Source: Spongilla lacustris (taxonomy: Eukaryota; Porifera; Demospongiae; Spongillida; Spongillidae). From it: a DNA stretch of 64,000 nt. Position 1 is the stretch's first letter. Every line of letters starts with the position of its first letter. The position numbers and the translations under genes were made by a program. Shown here piece after piece: positions 23,068-35,100 of this stretch. The stretch lies in assembly GCA_949361645.1 (NCBI GenBank), contig OX442416.1, forward strand, positions 3,030,146 through 3,094,145, given 5' to 3'. The notes below the pieces were generated by a model. That model searched no databases, was not told the DNA's origin, and saw nothing but the letters and a program-made list of their open reading frames with translations.

Positions 23068-23464
23068 AACCGTACCTGTCTGTGTTTGATGTGTATTTCA
23101 TGCCTGTGTTTATGTAAACTGATGAAAAGATTAATCAGTAAAATCTAATTACATTAAATCGATTTTTTTTTTTTTAAGAGGTAAACTGGAACTTGATACC
23201 GGGCCAAACGGTACGCTTCAATGACTTACAAGTGGAAAAGCACAAGTTTGTTCGAAGATTCTTTTAAAAACTCAAACTGGTGGACCTTGTACATGTATAT
23301 AGTTACAAGTATTAAAAACAGACGTCAGCGCGTTTCCATAGCAGCGTGGGAACGAGGCTATTGCATCAGGCCAGGATGATGATCACTTAATGGAAATAAT
23401 TACCACAAAACACGTGACTTAAAATAGTAAAACACAAACCAGACGAGATCTAGAGTTTATAGAG
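23068..23464. promoter_or_regulatory. Upstream region of the V-ATPase gene
   Basis: A 397-bp gap between the retroelement and the V-ATPase start codon. It must hold the 5'UTR and probably the core promoter. A T-run lies at 23163-23175. I see no clear TATA box, and a TSS cannot be placed. Confidence 0.3.
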
Positions 23465-26400
23465 ATGGGTTCCATATTTCGTTCGGAAGAGATGATGCTG
23501 GCGCAGCTCTTCTTACAGTCGGACTCTGCGTACGCTTGCGTCAGGGAACTTGGCGAACTGGTGCGTGTATAAACGTTTTATTGTGAAGGCCTTTGTTTTA
23601 TGGTGGCTTCTTTTTCAGGGCAAGATACAGTTCAAAGACGTGAGTACACCGACGCACACATATGGCAGGTGTTAATGGGCTGTTGTGTTGTCTTGTGTTC
23701 ATAGTTGAACCCCTCGGTCAGTGTTTTCCAACGGAAATTTGTCAATGAGGTCCGTCGTTGCGACGAGATGGAAAGAAAGCTCCGTAAGTTGAGCAAAAGT
23801 GATCTGATCTCTGCCCCTCGTTCGCTCTTCGCCTTCCCTCCATTACATACTCTCCTCCCGTCTCGTTGGTCCCTTCTCACCCCTACCCTCCTTATCATCC
23901 CTCCCCTCTACATCCCTCCCCCTCCCATCTTCATCCCTCCCCTCCCCTCCCCTCCCCTCCCCTCCCCTCCCCTCCCCTCCCCTCCCCTCCCCTCCCCTCC
24001 CCTCCCCTCCCCTCCCCTCCCCTCCCCTCCCCTCCCCTCCCCTCCCCTCCCCTCCCCTCCCCTCCCCTCCCCTCCCCTCCCCTCCCCTCCCCTCCCCTCC
24101 CCTCCCCTCCCCTCCCCTCCCCTCCCCTCCCCTCCCCTCCCCTCCCCTCCCCTCCCCTCCCCTCCCCTCCCCTCCCCTCCCCTCCCCTCCCCTCCCCTCC
24201 CCTCCCCTCCCCTCCCCTCCCCTCCCCTCCCCTCCCCTCCCCTCCCCTCCCCTCCCCTCCCCTCCCCTCCCCTCCCCTCCCCTCCCCTCCCCTCCCCTCC
24301 CCTCCCCTCCCCTCCCCTCCCCTCCCCTCCCCTCCCCTCCCCTCCCCTCCCCTCCCCTCCCCTCCCCTCCCCTCCCCTCCCCTCCCCTCCCCTCCCCTCC
24401 CCTCCCCTCCCCTCCCCTCCCCTCCCCTCCCCTCCCCTCCCCTCCCCTCCCCTCCCCTCCCCTCCCCTCCCCTCCCCTCCCCTCCCCTCCCCTCCCCTCC
24501 CCACCCCTCCCCTCCCCACCCCTCCCCTCCCCTCCCCTCCCCTCCCCTCCCCTCCTCCCCCACCTCCCCTACTCATCCCTCTATCTTTGTTTCTATCTTC
24601 ACTCCATCCTCCTCTCCTTATCCTTCCTTTCCATCCTCATCCTTTGCTTCTATTTACCCTACCTAAATGCTTACCCTACCCTAATGCTTATACCCTACCC
24701 TAATGCTTACCCTACCCTAATGCTTACCCTACCCTAATGCTTACCCTACCCTAATGCTTACCCTACCCTAATGCTTACCCTACCCTAATGCTTATACCCT
24801 ACCCTAATGCTTACCCTACCCTAATGCTTATACCCTACCCTAATGCTTACCCTACCCTAATGCTTACCCTACCCTAATGCTTACCCTACCCTAATGCTTA
24901 CCCACACAAAGGCTTTCTTTGCAATGAACTGGACAAAGCACACATTGAGCGCCAACCAGTGGAAAATATCGAGGCCCCAGACCCTAACTTTATAACAGAC
25001 CTTGAGGTGAGAATGGGGGGTGAATACAACTACATTAGGCGGCTGTTGTAGGCATTAGGCAATCTACACATACTTGTAGTTGATTACAATGAGGCAATCA
25101 TGTGTGTAAGCAAAATGTGTTGGAAAGAAAAGTATATCACATCTGCCATGTTCTGTCTAATTACCAATAGAGCTGGTTAACCATTTGCCGTTACAGAACT
25201 ACAAATGTGCTGTCTTGGTTCACTATTGCAACAAGTACAGCATACATGTATAACCCCCCCCCCCCCCCCCCCCCCCCCCACCCCCCTCTCTGTAGGACTA
25301 CCATTTCTTTCCAGGAAAAAAGTTTGGCACAATCTCTAAGGCCTAGACATGAATGAGGGACTATGTCATTACAACCCAACTTTTTTTTAAATTTTTTTTT
25401 TATAATGGCAGTCTGACTTTAAGATTGTTGTGACAAAGAAAGGTTGGTGTGGTTATATACCTCTTCCTTTTCATATGATTGTAAAGCTAGAGGTCAAACA
25501 GTCACAAGCAGACTACATTGTCCACATTGTCAGACACCCATCACATTGGTTGCAATGGAAAGCCTACATGTACCTGTACATGTTAGGTTAAAACTGCGTT
25601 TTTAGCCTACATGTAGGCGTGCGGTTGATTTGTCATTAAATGACCCCATATTGTGATTGCCTTATTGTACACATGTACGTGTAACTACTACATGTATGTG
25701 TATGTGTGTGTGTCTGTGTGTGTCTGTATATGTGTGTGTATGTGAGTATGTGTGCATGTGTATGTGTACATGTGTGTATGTGTACATGTGTGTGTGTGCA
25801 TGTGTGTGTATTTGTGTGTGTGTATGTGTGTATGTGTGTATGTGTGCATGTGTGCATGTGTGTATGTGTATGTGTGCATATGTGTGTACATGTGTGTGTA
25901 TGTGTGTGTATGTGTACAGTATGTGAGTATGTGTGCATGTGTATGTGTATTTGTGTGTGTATGTGTGTATGTGTGTGCATGTATGTGTGTACATGTGTGT
26001 GTTTATGTATATGTATGTATGTGTGTGTATATGTATGTGTTTATGTGTATGTGTATTATGCATGTATGTATGTACGTACATACGTATGATGTATGTATGT
26101 ACATATGTGTGTTTATGTATGTATATGTATGTATGTGTGTGTATATGTATGTACATGTATGTGTGTATGTATGTATGTACATGTATGTATGTATGTATGT
26201 ATGTACATGTATGTGTGTATGTGCATGTGTGCATGGACATACAGTGATGTGCTCATTGCCGCACAGGCTACATTTGACCGCTTTGAGGCTGAGCTAAAGG
26301 CCATCAATGCCAACAAGGCCGCACTAAAGCGCAACCTTCTGGACCTGACAGAGCTGCACCACATCCTGGGCAAGGCACAGGACTTCTTCAGGGAGGCGGA

Positions 26401-29400
26401 GCATGGGTCCGTGCTCTCCATTGTTAAACATGGAGCTTCAGAAGAAGAAAAAGGTATTGCAGGTGCCAATGGTGTAATGCCCACAATTCTGCTGTAATGT
26501 CACCACTACATGCTCTAATCATTCCTGCATGCACAACTTCAGTTTGGGGGAATTTCATATAATAATGAGGATGATAGGTGGGTGTACATATGTACATGTG
26601 GTTGACCAACCGATCCAGCTTACTCTTACTGAGCTTACTCTTACCGTACAGGTGCATTACATGTAGTTCTGGGTGCAAATGGCTGTGTACATGTACATGT
26701 GCATGTACATGTAAGGGACAAATTGTTTTGAGCCTCCAAATTTATATTGAAGGTTGGGGTGATTTTGCAACATCTCAGCTGACAAATTGCTATGTACACA
26801 CATGTAGCCCCCCCCCCCCCCCCAACCCCTTGTGATGATTAGACACAGCCAGTGGTTGAAGGCAGGGGTGGATGTCTATATTCAATGCTAGGAAAATTAT
26901 ATTCACCTATAGTGACTGCTTTTATCTCATCTTACTATGAATACTTTCCATTGTGTGATTGGTGGCATCACTCTTTGTATAGGGGTCATCACTCTTTGTA
27001 TAGAGGTCATCACTCTTTGTAATGTATAGAGGTCATCACTCTTTGTATAGGGGTCATCACTCTTTTGTATAGGGGTCATCACTCTTTGTATAGAGGCCAT
27101 CACTCTTTGTATAGAGGTCATCACACTTTGTATAGGGGTCATCACTCTTTGTATAGAGGTCATCACTCTTTGTATAGGGGTCATCACTCTTTGTATAGAG
27201 GTCATCACACTTTGTATAGAGGTCATCACTCTTTGTAATGTATAGAGGTCATCACTCTTTGTATAGGGGTCATCACTCTTTGTATAGAGTTCATCACTCT
27301 TTGTATAGAGGCCACCACTCTGAGTATAGAGGTCATTACTCTTTGTATAGAGGCCACCACTCTTTGTATAGAGGTCATCACTCTATCTAAAGTGCACCTG
27401 TTCTGCGGAAATTATTGTTTACATTTGCTAATAAAATAGCAAGATAAGTGTATACATATACAAACAATGATTAGTAACTTTATCTATTAAATGAACATTA
27501 GTGATACTATTGAAACAGTAACAAATTCCTTAGATTTGCAAACAAAGTATTCAAATGGTTTGGAAACGAACAACAGTCCCATGTTGGCCATGTTGGCCTG
27601 GTTCAATAACACTTGTCTTTTTAGTAACTTTGCAAGTGAGAATTTGTATCTTGTAGGTTTTCAGATTGGTTATACATGTAGTGAGGGTGGTAAGGTGAGG
27701 GGTGGTAAGGTGAGGGGTGGTAAGGTGAGGGGTGGTAAGGTGAGGGTGGTAAGGTGAGGGGTGGTAAGGTGAGGGTGGTAAGGTGAGGGGTGGTAAGGTG
27801 AGGGGGTGGTAAGGTGAGGGGTGGTAAGGTGAGGGGTGGTAAGGTGAGGGGGTGGTAAGGTGAGGGGGTGGTAAGGTGAGGGGTGGTAAGGTGAGGGGTG
27901 GTAAGGTGAGGGGTGGTAAGGTGAGGGGTGGTAAGGTGAGGGGTGGTAAGGTGAGGGGTGGTAAGGTGAGGGGTGGTAAGGTGAGGGGTGGTAAGGTGAG
28001 GGGTGGTAAGGTGAGGGGTGGTAAGGTGAGGGTGGTAAGGTGAGGGGGTGGTAAGGTGAGGGGTGGTAAGGTGAGCTTGTTTTCTTCCCATCCATTAAGG
28101 TCGGCATACACAGGGCAACTTCCTGCCGACTTCTCGCATACGTCGCATGCAACTCGAATGAATATGGGTAAAAGTTCCATAATTGACTGATGGTTTGCGG
28201 AACATTTGTCCATATTCATTTGAGTTGCATGCGACAAATCGACTAGAAGTCGCTCCGTGTATGCCGGCCTTAAGAACATGACATTGTTGTACCTGTATCG
28301 CTCCAGCACTGCTTAAGCTTGCAAGTTGGGTGACCAAATGCAATAACCTTAGCGTGTACAGTGTGTACATGTACATTTAGCTAGTAAATTATAAAAGAGG
28401 CATCCGTAAAAACACGCACAGTGTCGCCTACGTTTTATTGTAGTCAGTAATGTCCTTTTAAAAAAAACAAACAAAAAAGTGACCTGTGTATAAGTTGCAT
28501 AAGGAGAAACGGACAGTTTAGCTCATTGCTTCTATCGAACCAGAAGACGATCATTGTCATGTTTCTTCCAAGTTGCCAGACCGTTCTCTTTAAGAGAACA
28601 ATAAAGCTGGTACTGTTCTCGTTCCCAGACCCATTTTTCCCCCGACAGTTTTTTTTTCCCTGGGTGAGTATAACTCATGTCTGCGATCACTGTTCCCTTC
28701 CTTTTTACACCACCATTGCCTTCAGATCCTATACATGTATATACACATGTACATATACCACTAACTTTCTCATGCATGTATATCTTGTGTATCCAGTAAC
28801 ATGTACATGTACGTGCAGTAGCCTCTGTTGAAACAGCACCCAAATTGCGTGTAATATCGATACAGATTATATTGGCTAAATAAAAGTATTGTGCAATCAG
28901 GCTGTTGTCAACTGCGGGACTGAGAAAGCTTACGAATTTGTGCCAACGGTATACATGTACCTAAAACATGTATATGTACGTCATATATGTATGCACACGT
29001 GTGCAGACGTGTATATATGCATGCATGCATACATGTACATGTATGACGTACATGTAGGAGTGGTGATTTAGAGAGAACCATTCCACTGCACAGGTCATCA
29101 CCATGTGCCTTCCACACACCTAGGACTGCTCGTCGAAGATGAACACACCCCTCTATCGTTTGACGCCAGGCTCATGTTAGTACCGAGTGAATTTTTGTGT
29201 GAGGCCGTGCTTCTGTTTATGTTACTCCCCCTGGCTTTTCTCTCTCCCAGGTTTGTCACTGGTGTTATTCCTCGCGAGCGGTTGCCCGTGTTTCAACGTG
29301 TGTTGTGGAGGGCCTGTCGTGGGAACGTGTTCCTGAGGCATGCCCAGATAGATGAGTACCTGGAGGATCCAGCTACTGTAGGTGTACCAGCTGGTGCTGT

Positions 29401-32093
29401 GTGTGTGTACATGTATAAGTGCTTAAGTACATGTTACGTACAGTTTGTGTACATTGTATGTACACATTTTAGGTACATACATGTAAATGTATATTTTAAT
29501 GCAAACACTGTCGAGTACTGCACCCTCCCTTCCTCCCTCCCCTCCCTCCCTCCCCTCCCTCCCTCCCTCCCTCCCTCCCTCCCTCCCTCCCTCCCTCCCT
29601 CCCTCCCTCCCTCCCTCCCTCCCTCCCTCCCTCCCTCCCTCCCTCCCTCCCTCCCTCCCTCCCTCCCTCCCTCCCTCCCTCCCTCCCTCCCTCCCTCCCT
29701 CCCTCCCTCCCTCCCTCCCTCGTACATGTACACTGTACACGAGTCTCAAATCCTCTTTGCAGTTTTTGTGGTTACATACATGTACATGTAAGGAGGGAGG
29801 GAGGGAGGCATTTGTTAGAACACAGTGAACCTAGTTTGGACGCTTACATATATGTACAGTGTATGTGTTATATCTACGTGTGTTTGAATGAAAGGTAGTA
29901 GTGTGTATGTACATATATGAATTTCACAGCACACATACATGTACAATGTACATGTACATGTATGTGTGGTAGGCTTGAGCGTGTTCGGATAAATTTCCTC
30001 TCACATTCGGATTCCGCGGACGGATTTTATTTTTCCCATATTCGGATGGACAAATTCGGATCATATTCTTCACATAAGTTGGGACTAAACAATTACATTA
30101 ACATGTACATGTAATTGTATATTATTTAACTGTAACAGCATCAATTTCTATAGTAAAACTGCAGTTGTAATAGTCCTGTAGTACTCTTTGTCAAGGGAAA
30201 ATAGCTCTTTTTTGTCTTTCCCTCTACAAGATAATAAAATGGCATAGTACTATTACTCCAAATGCAATGTTTTCACAGGCATTGTGAAAATTGAAGTTAT
30301 GTGCAAATGTGTAGACCCTGCAGGCCCACAGATGCCAAGTCATCCACATTAGGCTAGTGGCGGTGCATTCAGTTGCACTGATTCTCCATGCATCTAACAT
30401 GCACACTTGCAAGCATTGTGCGTTTTGTGACAGTTAGCAGTCATGTTGCACATATAGATGTATAGGGTAGCAAGTCTAGGTGAACATATAGATACATAGT
30501 TTGCAGTAGTGACCCATGTATGGATAAATTTATCAGTGTAAATGATGCATGTAGTGCATGCTTAATGTTAAATCATTGCGTGATGGGAGTACATAGCAGT
30601 CACATGTATAGATACATACACATGTATATAGGTAACACATCAGATCCTGCATGCATGCTCCAGCATATGAACTTGGCATCTGAGGCCTGCGTGTGCTTAG
30701 TATACGCACGACAACCTTTATAGTCTTGTTTAAAGAATTAGCGCGTGCATATATATTGATATTCATGAAAATGGGGGCGTACACATAATTGGCATGTCCG
30801 TATGGGATTTTAGCGATGCGTACGCGTATGCAGAAGCGGTAATAAGATGGGGGATTTAAAGTCGAATTAGCGATGGTAGCGCATGCGATTGTGTATGTAC
30901 ATGTACTAGGATCCGCAACCTTCCAAATACACCGCATTCGGATAAAATCCGTCCGATCCGAACACGCTCAAGCCTAATGTGTGGTTCTGTTGTGCTCCTG
31001 TTACTGCATTACATACAGTTTTGTTTGTGATCGTTTCCAGGGCGTCATGGTGAGCAAGTGTGTGTTCATCTTGTTCTTCCAAGGAGACCAGCTGAGAACC
31101 AGAGTGAAGAAGATATGCGAGGGGTGAGTTGTGTGTGAGAGGGGGAGGGGAGGAGAGTGCGGGCCAGATATGTGAGGGGTGAGTTGTGTATGAGAGGGGG
31201 GGGGGAGGGGAGGAGAGGAGAGTGAGGGCCAGATATGTGAAGTTGTGTGTGAGAGGGGTGAGTAGTGGGTAGGGAGTTTACCAGGACCAGACCAATCAGT
31301 ATCAGGCAGTACTTTCCCCCTGCATGTTATACATGTACATGTATCTCCAGACACATCCAGACATACATGTACTACAGTGTACATGTATCATACATACAAA
31401 ACTGTACGTGTTCAGTGCTCCACATCTTAGAACTATTTATTTGTTCATTTCATTTGTCCATTTTCATGTACATGTACTGTATGCTATGATCTTGGGGTTA
31501 GGCTTTTGCCATCATTTCTTTATTGAAACGTTTGTTATATTGCAGGTGTTAAAAGGAAAGCAATCATTGGGGGGGAGGGGAGACAAACAAATGTAACATG
31601 TATTTAGGCCCCTTATTAGTACCTACATGTACATGTGTGTGCATGGTACATGTAGTTATGTAATGTACATGTACATGTACATATTATCTATAGCCCTTGT
31701 GGATAAAATAAATTAAGTAATAAAGACAATGTACATGTGTGACCTTGTATTGTATTGACTTTCTGTGTGTGTGTGTGTGTGTGTATGTGTGTGTGTGTAT
31801 GTGTGTGTGTGTATGTGTGTGTGTATGTTGAAGTACTGCATTGTTTTTAACAAGTATTATGTCTTACTGGGCTTTTCCCGCCCTTTGTTACCATTGGCAG
31901 CTTTCGGGCTACCCTCTACGAGTGTCCAGAGACTCCGGACCAGAGGGCGGAGCTGATGGTCACCGTGGGCAACAGGATACAAGATCTGGACAATGTCCTG
32001 CGAGCTAGCAATGACTACAGTGTCCAAAAGCTCAACGAGATTGCTGGGAAGATAGAGGAGTGGCTTCAGAAGGTGTGGTCACCGTGCTATATA

Positions 32094-32163
<70 letters not shown>

Positions 32164-35100
32164 TGCCCCTCCCACATGTGCATGTACTTCCCCTATCAAT
32201 AGTCCCCCACACAAGTACATTATGGGTCCTCCAATGTTCACACATGTACAATGTACAATGCATGTGTAAAGTGAAGGATTCATTGCATGTGTGTGTACAT
32301 TTTGTATTTGTAAAAATAAAGTAATGCGGATTAATTATGTCATGCTTCTGGAGGCACATGTTTAGTTAACTATGAACCGCTCAGGAAAGGTTTGAATCAC
32401 ATGACATCATATTAAAGGGAGGCTGCTGTGGGGGGAAGAAAATTTTTTTTTTTTTTTTACACACCATAGGGCCAGAGCGTGTGGTAATGTGACATACGGC
32501 CAGAGCATGTGATCACGTGCCGGTGGGCCAGAGCATGTGATCAGGTGACATAGGGCCAGAGTACGTGTATATGGGCATGTGACAGAGGGCCAGAGTACAT
32601 GTACAGTGTGTACGTGTATATGGTCATGTGACAGAGGGCCAGAGTACATGTATGTGGAAGTGGTCATGTGACAGAGGGCCTGAACTGTCAAAATCATGTC
32701 AAAATCATGAAAATCATGAAAATCAACACTGGGAACGGAACAGATGGCTGTGAAAGGTTTAATGATAGTGATAGTACAGGTGTAATTACAACTCCCAAAG
32801 ATTGATGTGATGCCACTTTTTTCTGTTGTGCAAACAATAAAAAAGAGTATTGGTGTTATGTAAAACCAAAAACAGTGATCACTTTTGGTATAAGCTTTTG
32901 ATGTCACTAATTCAACTATATCAAAATTAGTGAATAACTCTGTGTTGATACATGTACATGCTGTTGGGTGTGTACATATTGAACTCTGTGTGCATACTTG
33001 TACATACATGTACATACATGTGTAATACTTACTGTGTGCATATTGCAGGTGACCAAGATCAAAGCCATATACCACACCATGAACATGTTCAACCTCGATG
33101 TGACACGCCAGTGTTTGATAGCAGAGTGCTGGTGTCCTGTTAAGGACCTGCAGGATATTCAACTGGCTTTAAGGATGGGAACAGTAAGCAGTCTGCGTGC
33201 GTGCGTGCTGCGTGCGTGCGTGCGTGTGCGTGCATGCGTGCGTGCGTGTGTGCTGCATGCGTGCGTGTGTGCTGCATGCGTGCGTGTGTGCTGCATGCGT
33301 GCGTGTGTGCTGCATGCGTGCGTGTGTGCTGCATGCGTGCGTGTGTGCTGCATGCGTGCGTGTGTGCTGCATGCGTGCGTGTGTGCTGCATGCGTGCGTG
33401 TGTGCTGCATGCGTGCGTGTGTGCTGCATGCGTGCGTGTGTGCTGCATGCGTGCCTGTGTGTGTGTGCGTGCCACGCTTGCGTGTGTGCGTGCGTGGTTT
33501 GTGTTTACATGTACACATATATCTACCTGTGATATATGAAGTTCTTTTATGTTTATGCATGTGTGGAAATTCAAAGGCATACATGCAGTATAGTGCACGT
33601 GCGAATGTGGCTTAGAATGCCCTCCTTAGAACTCATACAATCTCCCTGTCATCCTACACATCCAGGAAAGGCCAAATTAGTATCATAAATGGTGATTGTA
33701 TCATAGCAAAAAACATATCTGAAACGTCGATCTAGGCAAGCAGATATGTGTCAAAAATGTTTTGCTATTATGATACAAATACCACTTATCTGATACAATT
33801 ATGTGTGCACTTGCGGGAGATAAGCGTTTCAAATAGTGTTTGATACAAAATGAACTTGCCTGGGTGTGTACATGTCCCTTATCCCTCCCTTGCCTCCTTC
33901 CCTTCAATACATGTATCTTCTCCCCCTCTTCTACAGACCAGGAGTGGCTCAGCCGTGCCCTGCATCTTCAACCAGATGAGGACTGACGAAAAGCCCCCCA
34001 CCTACTTTAGGACCAGTGTGTTCACGGGGAGCTTCCAGGCCATTGTTGACGCATACGGTGTGGCGTCTTACCGAGAGGTCAACCCAAGTGAGTTATGGTG
34101 TGCATTATATAGGATATGCAGTGCATGTACACATGTACACCTGTACACCTGTACCTTCATTGTCAAGGAAGTACAGGTCTTTCCCCACTGCTCCTTACAC
34201 TGGTCATCATTACCTGTGCCTGGTAGATGCATGCACTGTGTAAAAAGGGTTGTTATACACTAGTGTATAACATCAATTAGTGGTGTATAACACTGCGTAT
34301 TGAGACGTTATACACACGTACATGTATACGCAATAATGTCTATATACACACTGTTATACAGTAGTGTATAACAATACCTTTTTCATAGTGATGGTATACA
34401 TATCAGAATACTTAACACGTCACAGTTGCTATTGTTGCATTATTAATGACTTGTTGATGTTCTGCACATACATCTCCATGGATGTGTTTCTTTCGCTCCC
34501 ATCTTTCCCCACAGCCCCTTACACCATCATCACCTTCCCATTCCTCTTTGCTGTCATGTTTGGAGATGCTGGTCATGGACTTCTGATGTTCCTGTTTGCT
34601 CTCAGCCTACTGATCTTCCAGAATAAACTTGCCAAAGTGAAGAATGAGGTGTGCTCTTATTAGGGTTTAAATGTCCCCATGCTCACTCTCCGCCCCTTTA
34701 CATGCAGATGTTCAGCATGCTGTTTAATGGGAGGTACCTGCTCCTGCTGATGGGAATATTCTCCATGTACACCGGCCTCATTTACAACGACGTTTTCTCG
34801 AAGTCCTTGAACATCTTTGGCTCCAGCTGGCGTCCATATTACTACGGCCTCAACGTCACTCTGGCAGAGGAACAGAACATCACCTATCCCAACAGCAGCT
34901 TCTTTTGTGCGTAAGTTATCAAGCTGTGTGCATTCTGTAGTATGTACATGTATGCATGTTGGCAGGTACAGCAGTAAGTGTGTACCATTCATATAGCGGC
35001 ATTTACTTCATCCATGTACAGTATAAGACGCCTATAGCCAGTTTAGGTGTGTGTATTGTGTGTGCATGTATGTGTGGTTGTATTGTGTGTGCATGTATGC

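Noticed and set aside
23866..24703. Long Pro/Ser/Leu and Gly/Arg ORFs
   Set aside because: These are the (CCCCT)n array read in different frames. The real coding part here is only exon 3 (23705-23783).
24662..24902. True interstitial telomere
   Set aside because: CCCTAA occurs only once per 17-bp unit and the unit contains ATGCTTA; not a (CCCTAA)n array.
26093..26497. 134-codon ORF through the TG array
   Set aside because: Only 26267-26453 is exon 5; the first half is microsatellite translation.
29170..29250. GC-AG intron (donor GCTCAT) as the boundary of V-ATPase intron 6
   Set aside because: It joins in frame, but the canonical GTTAGT donor at 29176 gives the more family-like RLMFVTGVI junction.
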